From an uncultured Ideonella sp. (GTDB taxonomy: Bacteria; Pseudomonadota; Gammaproteobacteria; Burkholderiales; Burkholderiaceae): 10,642 bases of DNA. Every line of letters begins with the position of its first letter. The first letter of the stretch is position 1. Position numbers and translations under genes: made by a program. Below, in pieces: positions 1 to 6,510 of the stretch. The notes under the pieces were generated by a model. The model was not told the origin of the DNA and made no database searches. It was given only the letters and a program-made list of their open reading frames with translations. The stretch lies in contig CAMLGG010000183.1 in NCBI GenBank assembly GCA_946479475.1, positions 1 to 10,642 on the forward strand, in the 5' to 3' direction.

Positions 1-1055
<1,055 letters not shown>

Positions 1056-1059
1056 AGCC

Positions 1060-2100
1060 ATGGCAGCGCTCGAGGTGGGCATCGCAGGCGCCGGCCTGCT
1101 CGGCAGGCTGATGGCCTGGCGACTCGCGCGGCGTGGCTGCCGCGTCTGCGTCTTCGATCCGGCGCCCGGGCCGGCGCCTGCGTTCGACGGGCGCGGGGCC
1201 GCGGCGTTCACGGCCGCGGGGCTGCTGAGTCCCCTGGCCGAGCGCGACGTCGGCAGCGACCGCGTGGCCGAGCTCGGCTGGCGATCGATCGCGCTGTGGC
1301 GAGACATCGTGCGGGAGCTGCCCGGCTCGCCGTACTTCTCGGACCGAGGCAGCCTGCTGCTGGCCCATCGTGGCGACATGGGTGCCGCGCAGCGCATGCT
1401 GGCGCGCCTGCCGTCGGGCGAGCAGGAGCGGGCACCGGCCGCGCTGTCCCTGGAGCGCCTGGCCAGCCTCGAGCCGGCGGTCCATGGCGTGGCCCATGCC
1501 TGGCTGCTGCCGGGGGAAGGGCAGATCGACACCGTCCAGGCCATGCAGGCGCTGCACGACGACGCCGCTTCGGTGGCCTGGCACTGGAGCGCGGCGGTGC
1601 AGGCCGTGGAAGCCGGCCGCCTGCACTTGTCGGACGGCTCGTCTCTCTCTTTCGACCAGGTGTTCGACCTGCGAGGCCTCGGGGCGCGTCCGGAGCTGCC
1701 CCTGAGGGGCGTCCGTGGCGAGACGGTGTGGCTGCAAGCTCCCGGCCACGGCCTGACGAGGCCGCTGCGCCTGCTGCATCCGCGGCACCGCATCTACATT
1801 GCGCCGCGTCCAGGTGATCTCCTGGTGATCGGAGCGAGCGAGATCGAGAGCGAGGACCGAAGCGAGGTCTCGCTCAAGAGCGCGGTCGAGCTGATGACGG
1901 CCGCGTACAGCGTGCTGCCCGCCTTGCAGGAGGCCCGCATCCTCCGCCTGGACCGCAACCTCCGGCCCGCCTTGCCGGACAACGAACCGCACGTCGAGTC
2001 GGGACCCGGGTTGGTGAGGATCAACGGCCTGTTCCGGCACGGCTGGCTGATCGCGCCTGCGCTGGTCGAGGACGCGCTGCGCGCGATGGAGCTGGCATGA
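1060..2100 (+). CDS. thiO: FAD-dependent glycine oxidase ThiO
   Basis: ThiO oxidises glycine to dehydroglycine (iminoacetate), the C-N unit of the thiazole ring; it is the oxygen-using alternative to ThiH. The protein is 346 residues, near the usual DAAO-family size. The N-terminal dinucleotide-binding fold shows G10-A-G12-L-L-G15, with an acidic end to the second strand (VFD, Asp33). Near the C-terminus are Tyr246 in IYIAPR, Arg302 in LRPALPD, and FRHGWLIAPALVE at about 325-337, the region that closes over FAD. From memory, Tyr246 and Arg302 correspond to substrate-binding residues of Bacillus subtilis glycine oxidase; an alignment should confirm this. ATG 1060 is chosen because it follows the thiC stop by 4 nt and places the GxGxxG motif at the normal distance; the open frame upstream overlaps thiC. 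AAGG at 1047-1050 may be the ribosome binding site. Position between thiC and thiS supports ThiO over other DAAO-family oxidases. Confidence 0.93.
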   Translation: MAALEVGIAGAGLLGRLMAWRLARRGCRVCVFDPAPGPAPAFDGRGAAAFTAAGLLSPLAERDVGSDRVAELGWRSIALWRDIVRELPGSPYFSDRGSLLLAHRGDMGAAQRMLARLPSGEQERAPAALSLERLASLEPAVHGVAHAWLLPGEGQIDTVQAMQALHDDAASVAWHWSAAVQAVEAGRLHLSDGSSLSFDQVFDLRGLGARPELPLRGVRGETVWLQAPGHGLTRPLRLLHPRHRIYIAPRPGDLLVIGASEIESEDRSEVSLKSAVELMTAAYSVLPALQEARILRLDRNLRPALPDNEPHVESGPGLVRINGLFRHGWLIAPALVEDALRAMELA

Positions 2101-2315
2101 CGAGCGCGAAGGAAACGCAGATCCTGCTCAACGGCGCGCCGTTGGAAGGCGCCGAAGGACTGAGCCTCGAAGAGCTGCTGGCTCGACTGGGAGAACCAGC
2201 CGAAGCCGTCGCCACCGCGCTCAACGGCAGCTTCGTCGCGCGGGACCGCCGCGGCGAAGTTCGGCTCGCCCACGGCGACCGCATCAACCTGTTCAAGGCC
2301 ATCGTCGGAGGGTGA
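2097..2315 (+). CDS. thiS: Sulfur carrier protein ThiS
   Basis: ThiS is the ubiquitin-like carrier whose C-terminal glycine is adenylated by ThiF and turned into a thiocarboxylate, which donates sulfur to ThiG. The protein has 72 residues, slightly longer than the usual 64-68 because of a short polar N-terminus. Diagnostic features are the internal VATALNGSFVAR stretch (residues about 38-49), the HGDRINLFKAIVGG C-terminus, and the invariant terminal Gly71-Gly72. The start ATG overlaps the thiO stop as ATGA, and GGAG at 2088-2091 lies 5 nt upstream, suggesting coupled translation. The terminal Gly codons GGA-GGG also form the thiG ribosome binding site. ThiF, the activating enzyme, is not in this window. 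Confidence 0.96.
   Translation: MTSAKETQILLNGAPLEGAEGLSLEELLARLGEPAEAVATALNGSFVARDRRGEVRLAHGDRINLFKAIVGG
2307..2312 (+). promoter_or_regulatory. thiG ribosome binding site inside thiS diglycine codons
   Basis: GGAGGG is a strong Shine-Dalgarno sequence 7 nt before the thiG ATG at 2320. The same six bases are the last two sense codons of thiS (GGA GGG = Gly-Gly). It fixes the thiG start and suggests thiG translation depends on ribosomes finishing thiS. Confidence 0.8.
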
Positions 2316-2319
2316 CGAG

Positions 2320-3114
2320 ATGACGATCGAATCGATGCCGTGGACCGTCTACGGCACATCCCTGCGCAGCCGGTTCCTGCTCGGCAGCGCCGGCTATCCC
2401 TCTCCACAGGTGCTGCGCGAGTCCATCGCCGCCGCGCGCGCCCAGGTGGTGACGGTGGGGCTGAAGCGAGCCTTGTCGGGCGATGCCGGCGACAACGGCT
2501 TCGTCGGCATGGTGCGGGCGAGCGGCGTCCACCTGCTGCCGAACACGGCCGGCTGCCGCACGGCGAACGAGGCGATCGTGCTGGCCCACATGGCGCGCGA
2601 GTTGTACGGCACGCGCTGGATCAAGCTGGAGGTGACCGGCGACGAGCACACCCTGCAGCCGGATCCGTGGGAGCTGCTCGATGCGGCAACGCACTTGGTC
2701 CGTGAAGGCTTCCAGGTCTTTCCCTATTGCACAGACGACCTCGTGGCCTGCCGCCGCCTGCTCGATGCCGGCTGCGAGGTGCTGATGCCCTGGGGCGCGC
2801 CGATAGGCTCCGGCCAGGGCCTGCTCAATCCGTTCGCATTGCGCACGCTGCGCGAGCGCCTGCCCGGCGTGCCGCTGATCGTCGATGCGGGCATCGGCGC
2901 ACCGCACCATGCTGCGCGCGCCATGGAACTCGGCTTCGATGGGGTGCTGCTCAACTCGGCCGTGGCGCAGGCGCGTGAGCCGGTGCGGATGGCGACGGCC
3001 TTCGCCCGGGCCATCGAGGCCGGCCGCCTCGGCTACGAGGCAGGCGTGATGGCACCGCAGGACATGGCGGTCGCGAGCACGCCGGTGGCCGACGGGCCGG
3101 TGCTGATCGGATGA
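2320..3114 (+). CDS. thiG: Thiazole synthase ThiG
   Basis: ThiG condenses 1-deoxyxylulose 5-phosphate, dehydroglycine from ThiO and sulfur from ThiS thiocarboxylate into the thiazole phosphate. The 264-residue protein matches the family's TIM-barrel length. Lys102 in WIKLEV is the expected Schiff-base lysine for the sugar. Other hallmarks are RALSGDAGDNGF around 50-61, LPNTAGCRTANEA around 73-85, VLMPWGAPIGSGQGL around 154-168, and the phosphate-binding end IVDAGIGAPHHAARAMELGFDGVLLN around 187-212. It begins 4 nt after the thiS stop behind a GGAGGG ribosome binding site, and its stop overlaps the next gene's start as ATGA. Nothing looks damaged. Confidence 0.98.
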   Translation: MTIESMPWTVYGTSLRSRFLLGSAGYPSPQVLRESIAAARAQVVTVGLKRALSGDAGDNGFVGMVRASGVHLLPNTAGCRTANEAIVLAHMARELYGTRWIKLEVTGDEHTLQPDPWELLDAATHLVREGFQVFPYCTDDLVACRRLLDAGCEVLMPWGAPIGSGQGLLNPFALRTLRERLPGVPLIVDAGIGAPHHAARAMELGFDGVLLNSAVAQAREPVRMATAFARAIEAGRLGYEAGVMAPQDMAVASTPVADGPVLIG

Positions 3115-4676
3115 GCGCGATGGACCTGCCCATCGTCTGGAGCGTGGCCGGCACCGACTCGGGGGGCGGCGCGGGCCTGGCCGCGGACCACCGTGCGGCC
3201 GAGGCTGTGGGTGTGCACCTGTGCCCCGTGGTCGCCGCCGTCACCGCGCAGAACAGCGTGGTCGTCAGCCAGGTGCGGCCGGTGCCAGCGCAATGGCTCG
3301 ACGAGCAGTTCGCGGCGCTGGCGTCGGACATGCCGCCGGCCGCCATCAAGTGCGGCCTGCTCGGCAGCGTCGAGAACCTGCGTGTGCTCGTGAGCTGGAT
3401 CGACCGCCTGCGTGCCCGGCACGGGCCGATCCCGCTCGTCGTGGACCCGGTGCTCGGTGCCAGCACCGGCCGGCCATTCGCGGACGAGGCGCTGCTGGCG
3501 GCGTACCGCGAGGAGTTGCTGCCGCGCACGACACTGCTGACGCCCAATCGCCGTGAAGCGGCGCTGCTGCTGGGCCAATCGGCCGACATGGAGGACCACG
3601 CCGCATCGCCCGGGTTGGCCAGCGCCTTGCGTGGCCTGGGCGCGCAGTCCATCGCCATCACGGGTGGGGATGGCGCGGACGTCGACGGCAGGGTGCTCGA
3701 CTGGGTGGCCACGCCGCATGCCAGCGGCTGGCTGGCCGCACCGCGCATCGCGACCCGGCACACGCACGGCACCGGCTGCACTTTTGCGACCAGCGCGGCG
3801 GCGGCCATGGCGCTCGGGCATGCGACCGCCGATGCGTTGGTGCTCGCCAAGATGTGCACCTTGCGCGCGATCCAGCGCGGCAGCGCGGCCGGGCAGGGCG
3901 CCGGGCCCGTCCGGGCCCGCGAAGGCTTCGGTCTCGAGGCATCGCTGATGCCCTGGCTGTCGTGGGACGAAAAGCCGGCGTTCGGCGGCGGCACTCGCGC
4001 GCCGGACGCCGAGCCCCTCGGCCTGTACGCCATCGTCGACAGCGCGGTGCGCATGCGCCAGGTGCTCGTAGCCGGCGTTCGAACCGTGCAACTGCGCATC
4101 AAGGCCGGGTCGGTCACCCCCGATGAGCTGCGCGAACAGATCGCCGCCTGCGTGCGCGAGTGCCGTGCGGCTCACGCACAGCTGTTCGTCAACGACCATT
4201 GGGAACTGGCGGCCGAGCTGGGGGCGCCCGGCGTGCACCTGGGCCAGGAGGACCTGCTCGCCCTGGGCGACGCGGGGCGCGCCAGGCTGGCGTCGACCGG
4301 CATGGCGCTCGGGATCAGCTCGCACAGCCTCTGGGAGCTGGCCCGGGCCCGGGCGCTGGCGCCCCGCTACATCGCCTGCGGCCCGGTCTGGCCCACGCTG
4401 ACCAAGGCCATGCCGTGGCGGCCTCAAGGCCTCGAGAACCTGCGCTGGTGGCAGCACATGGCCGGAAGCCCGGTCGTGGCGATCGGCGGCATCCTGGAGC
4501 CGGACCGGGCGGCGCAGGCGGCCGGCACAGGGGCGGACGGCATCTGCGTGGTGCGGGGCCTGGGCGACGAACCGCGCTCCGTCGTCGCTGCGTTCCAGCG
4601 AGCCATCGCTGCGGGTCGCGCCATGCCCCAGCAAGCTCCGCCACCCTTGCCCCATCCGATGCTCGGCGAGGCCTAG
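3111..4676 (+). CDS. thiD/thiE: ThiD-ThiE fusion: HMP-P kinase / thiamin-phosphate synthase
   Basis: This 521-residue fusion would carry the last two assembly steps: phosphorylation of HMP/HMP-P (ThiD) and coupling of HMP-PP to thiazole phosphate giving thiamin phosphate (ThiE). The ThiD domain spans about residues 5-275: VAGTDSGGGAGL (12-23) at the substrate site, VDPVLG (111-116), TPNRREA (144-150), and the anion-hole motif HGTGC ending in Cys223. A loose Gly/Ala/Pro linker (about 276-302) leads into ThiE (about 303-500): LYAIVD, VQLRIKA (326-332), FVNDHWELA (359-367), GVHLGQED (374-381), GISSHS (401-406), CGPVWPTLTK (423-432) and IGGI (458-461). Both catalytic signatures look intact. The last 20 residues are a Pro-rich tail outside the fold. 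ATG 3111 overlaps the thiG stop; in-frame ATG 3120 is an alternative. No strong ribosome binding site is visible, so coupling to thiG is likely. Confidence 0.95.
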   Translation: MSAMDLPIVWSVAGTDSGGGAGLAADHRAAEAVGVHLCPVVAAVTAQNSVVVSQVRPVPAQWLDEQFAALASDMPPAAIKCGLLGSVENLRVLVSWIDRLRARHGPIPLVVDPVLGASTGRPFADEALLAAYREELLPRTTLLTPNRREAALLLGQSADMEDHAASPGLASALRGLGAQSIAITGGDGADVDGRVLDWVATPHASGWLAAPRIATRHTHGTGCTFATSAAAAMALGHATADALVLAKMCTLRAIQRGSAAGQGAGPVRAREGFGLEASLMPWLSWDEKPAFGGGTRAPDAEPLGLYAIVDSAVRMRQVLVAGVRTVQLRIKAGSVTPDELREQIAACVRECRAAHAQLFVNDHWELAAELGAPGVHLGQEDLLALGDAGRARLASTGMALGISSHSLWELARARALAPRYIACGPVWPTLTKAMPWRPQGLENLRWWQHMAGSPVVAIGGILEPDRAAQAAGTGADGICVVRGLGDEPRSVVAAFQRAIAAGRAMPQQAPPPLPHPMLGEA

Positions 4677-4879
4677 ACCAGGAGTGTGGGCGCAGATGCC
4701 CCGCATGCTCTGCCGCCGCCACGCGTCAGCTCCCGCTCCAAGACGGCAGGACCCATCGTCACTCTGGCTGGTGCCTCCCTCTCGGAGGGAGGGCGGGTGG
4801 GAGCCCACTGCACGCTGGAGCCCTCCTCGCGGAGGGGGCCAGGGGCTGGGAGTCGGAGCGGCTTCTGCCGCGCAGACTT
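4677..4879. other. Non-coding convergent junction with GC-rich hairpins
   Basis: The thi operon (+) and the next gene (-) converge here. I see no credible gene. The stretch holds at least three short inverted repeats: 4774-4792 (8-bp stem, 3-nt loop), 4797-4808 (5-bp stem, 2-nt loop) and 4821-4836 (6-bp stem, 4-nt loop). None is followed by a clear T-run. The G/C-rich wording resembles the short multi-copy intergenic elements common in Comamonadaceae, but copy number cannot be judged from one window. Confidence 0.6.
4774..4792. terminator. Perfect 8-bp hairpin, possible bidirectional terminator
   Basis: CCTCCCTC-TCG-GAGGGAGG is a perfect 8-bp stem with a 3-nt loop, about 100 nt after the thiD/E stop and about 90 nt after the stop of the minus-strand gene. 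Its place between convergent genes fits transcription termination or RNA 3'-end protection in both directions. The absence of a poly-T tract argues against a classic intrinsic terminator, so it could instead be part of a dispersed repeat. Confidence 0.4.
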
Positions 4880-5422
4880 CTAGACCCGGTCGGTCGGCAT
4901 GCCTTCCTCGTCGATGGAGTGGGCCTCCTTGTGGGGCCCGGTCTCCTTGGCTCGTTGGGCCAGGCGCAGGTAGAAGGCGGCCACGTCGCGCAGGTCCTGC
5001 TCGTCCAGCTCCTCGATGCCGATCATCCGGTTGCTGGCGTTGCGGTTGGCGGCCAGCAGTTCGTCGAGCTTCAGGTGCATGGCCACGCTGTCCTTGTTCT
5101 GGCTTTGCTGGATCAGGAACACCATCAGGAAGGTGACGATGGTGGTGCCGGTGTTGATGACCAGCTGCCAACCCTCCGAGAAGCCGAACAGCGGGCCGAC
5201 GAGGGCCCAGGCCAACACGGTGAGCAGGGCCGCGCAGAAGGCCGCCGGCGATCCCGCCCAGCGGGTGACCAGCGTCGCGAAGCGGTCGAAGGCGGTCAGC
5301 AGCGGCGAGCGGCGGTTCGTGTAGGAAGGGCTCGCGCTGCTCGTGACGGCGCCGAGCGTGTCGGCGTGGCGCGGGGGGGTCAGGCCCGGTGCGCGTTGAT
5401 GTGCGTGGGGAGTTCGGCTCAT
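4880..5422 (-). CDS. Low-affinity iron permease-family membrane protein
   Basis: This 180-residue protein matches the bacterial 'low affinity iron permease' family (Pfam Iron_permease, PF04120, assigned by eye). The conserved core is FDRFATLVTRWAGSPAAF (about 45-62), a first membrane helix at about 60-80, GPLFGFSEGWQLVINTGTTI (about 76-95), and a second helix at about 85-105 running into FLIQQSQNKDSVAMHLKLDELL. The C-terminus (about 125-180) is charged and probably cytosolic. The family name derives from fungal Fet4 similarity; an iron transport role for these short two-helix bacterial proteins is not established. Start ATG 5422 has only a weak GAG upstream; a GTG about 25 codons in is an alternative, as the first 38 residues are low-complexity. 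It lies 77 nt downstream of the LysR gene on the same strand but looks functionally unrelated. Upstream open frame is shadow. Confidence 0.8.
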   Translation of the reverse strand: MSRTPHAHQRAPGLTPPRHADTLGAVTSSASPSYTNRRSPLLTAFDRFATLVTRWAGSPAAFCAALLTVLAWALVGPLFGFSEGWQLVINTGTTIVTFLMVFLIQQSQNKDSVAMHLKLDELLAANRNASNRMIGIEELDEQDLRDVAAFYLRLAQRAKETGPHKEAHSIDEEGMPTDRV

Positions 5423-5456
5423 CTCGTCACGCAGCTTGGCAAAACGCGTGCGCAGT

Positions 5457-5489
5457 GCCTGTAGGCCGATCGCGCAGGAGCCTGTAGGC
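5457..5489. repeat. Two copies of GCCTGTAGGC, 23 bp apart
   Basis: The 10-mer GCCTGTAGGC occurs at 5457-5466 and 5480-5489 in the 77-nt spacer between the lysR stop and the iron permease-like gene. Each copy is itself a small inverted repeat (GCCT-GT-AGGC). It could be a pair of regulatory half-sites for the 4880-5422 gene, or part of a terminator-like structure; nothing in the sequence decides this. Confidence 0.5.
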
Positions 5490-5500
5490 GGCCGGCTCCT
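5476..5500 (-). terminator. Hairpin at the 3' end of lysR
   Basis: AGGAGCC (5476-5482) and GGCTCCT (5494-5500) form a 7-bp stem around an 11-nt loop. On the minus strand the stem starts at the last base of the lysR stop codon. It could end or stabilise the lysR transcript before the downstream gene. There is no U-run, so classic intrinsic termination is doubtful. Confidence 0.35.
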
Positions 5501-6399
5501 CAGCGGTCGCGCAGCAGCTCGGCGAGCAGCGCTCTGAGCCAGGCATTGCCCGCGTCGGCGTGGAATCGCTCGTGCCAGTGCTGCTTGACGGCGAAGGGTG
5601 GCAGCGGCACCGGCGGTTCCAGCATCCTTACATCCTCCTGCCGGGCCAGGGTTTCGCCGAGGCGCCGCGGCACGATGACCAGCAGCTCGGTGCGGGCCAC
5701 CAACCGCGCCACGCCCAGGAAGCTCGGCACCTTGAGCACGACGCGCCGTTCGATGCCCTGCTGCGCGAGTACCTTGTCGACGATGGCGTGGCCGGTCCCG
5801 GAGGTCGTGACGACGATGTGGCCCTCGGCCATGAAGGCCCGCCGTGTCGGCTTGGCACGGATGCGGGGATGCTCGCGCGAGGCCAGGCAGACGAAGTCCT
5901 GCTGGAACAGGGTCTGCTGGTAGAAGCCGGCCTCGAGCTGCGGCATGAAGCCCACGGCGAGGTCGATCTCGCCGGATTCGAGCCGGCGCGGGCTTTCGGT
6001 CGAGATGCGCTCGGCCTCGATCAGCACGCCGGGCGCCACGCGGCGCAGGCGATTGACCAGCGTGGGCAGCACCACGATCTCGCTGATGTCGGTCATGCTG
6101 ATGCGGAACTGGCGCTCGGCGGTGGCCGGATCGAAGCGCGGCCCGTGGGCCTCGACGAGGCGGTTCAAGGTCTCCAGCGAGGCCAGCACTTCGGGATAGA
6201 TCTGCAGTGCATAGGGCGTCGGCTCCATGCCCTGCGAAGTCCTCGCGAAGAGGCGGTCCCCGAAATGCCGGCGCAGCTTGGCCAACGCGATGCTGGCACT
6301 GGCCTGCGCGATGCCCAGGCGCTCGGCCGCGCGCGAGACGCTCTGGGTCTTGTAGACCTCGATGAACACGTTCAACCAGTCGATGTCGAGCTTGGCCAT
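5500..6399 (-). CDS. LysR-type regulator, NahR/NagR/DntR-like
   Basis: This 299-residue protein is a full-length LysR regulator, probably controlling the divergent gentisate-pathway operon. The N-terminal winged helix-turn-helix covers about residues 6-65 (VSRAAERLGIAQASASIALAKLRRHFGDRLFARTSQGMEPTPYA). The effector domain carries ISMTDISE (100-107), DLAVGFMPQLEAGFYQ (146-161), TSGTGHAIVD (199-208) and a closing WHERFHADAGNAWLR segment (275-289), all in the style of salicylate-type regulators DntR and NagR. From recalled sequence, His204 and Arg246 line up with ligand-contacting His206 and Arg248 of DntR. The likely inducer is 3-hydroxybenzoate, gentisate or a related aromatic acid, by inference from its neighbours. 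ATG 6399 places the helix-turn-helix correctly, but no convincing ribosome binding site precedes it. Upstream open frame on this strand is shadow of the hydroxylase. Confidence 0.93.
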   Translation of the reverse strand: MAKLDIDWLNVFIEVYKTQSVSRAAERLGIAQASASIALAKLRRHFGDRLFARTSQGMEPTPYALQIYPEVLASLETLNRLVEAHGPRFDPATAERQFRISMTDISEIVVLPTLVNRLRRVAPGVLIEAERISTESPRRLESGEIDLAVGFMPQLEAGFYQQTLFQQDFVCLASREHPRIRAKPTRRAFMAEGHIVVTTSGTGHAIVDKVLAQQGIERRVVLKVPSFLGVARLVARTELLVIVPRRLGETLARQEDVRMLEPPVPLPPFAVKQHWHERFHADAGNAWLRALLAELLRDR

Positions 6400-6408
6400 G
6401 CCTGCAGT

Positions 6409-6423
6409 ATTGCAAAACGCAAT
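6409..6423. promoter_or_regulatory. LysR operator dyad ATTGC-N5-GCAAT
   Basis: ATTGCAAAACGCAAT is a perfect 5-bp inverted repeat with a 5-nt centre, containing the T-N11-A core typical of LysR recognition sites. It is centred about 17 bp upstream of the lysR ATG and about 95 bp upstream of the hydroxylase ATG. If it is the recognition site at about -65, the operon would start transcription near base 6480. The site overlaps the predicted lysR -10, which would explain autorepression. Confidence 0.7.
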
Positions 6424-6437
6424 TTGACGTATATCAA
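6424..6437. promoter_or_regulatory. Second dyad TTGA-N6-TCAA beside the operator
   Basis: TTGACGTATATCAA is a 4-bp inverted repeat starting directly after the ATTGC dyad, with its centre about 14.5 bp further towards the hydroxylase gene. LysR regulators often bind a strong site plus a weaker adjacent activation site, and this could be the latter. The same bases contain TTGATA on the minus strand, a possible lysR -35. Confidence 0.45.
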
Positions 6438-6510
6438 CAGAGGCGTTTACGTGATAGAGGGGCTTGCCCACACTGCGCCCATTCCAACGGCAGCAGCAGG
6501 AGACAAGGCG

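Larger units (their letters stand above)
6409..6437 (-). promoter_or_regulatory. Candidate lysR promoter overlapping the operator
   Basis: Read on the minus strand, TTGATA (6432-6437) and TGCAAT (6409-6414) are 17 nt apart, matching 5 of 6 and 4 of 6 bases of the sigma-70 hexamers. A start about 7 nt further on would be at 6402-6403, only 3-4 nt before the lysR ATG, so the mRNA would be almost leaderless. Both dyads overlap this promoter, consistent with negative autoregulation. Confidence 0.45.

Noticed and set aside
4686..4883. Small plus-strand open frame in the convergent junction
   Set aside because: It runs through the hairpin cluster, lacks a ribosome binding site, and its translation has no recognisable features.
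3033..5171. A 712-codon minus-strand open frame antisense to thiD/E
   Set aside because: Low-complexity Arg/Gly/Ala composition, no domain motif, and complete overlap with the well-supported ThiD-ThiE fusion.
4880..6415. A 511-codon minus-strand frame that would fuse the iron permease-like protein to a long N-terminal part
   Set aside because: The upstream part overlaps lysR on the same strand in another frame and is rich in Arg/Ala/Gly/Pro typical of shadow translation; ATG 5422 gives the family-sized protein.
6424..6474. A sigma-70 promoter for the hydroxylase operon using TTGACG at 6424 or TTTACG at 6446
   Set aside because: Neither has a -10 hexamer with more than about 3 of 6 matches at 16-18 nt; transcription is probably regulator-dependent and the start cannot be placed from sequence.
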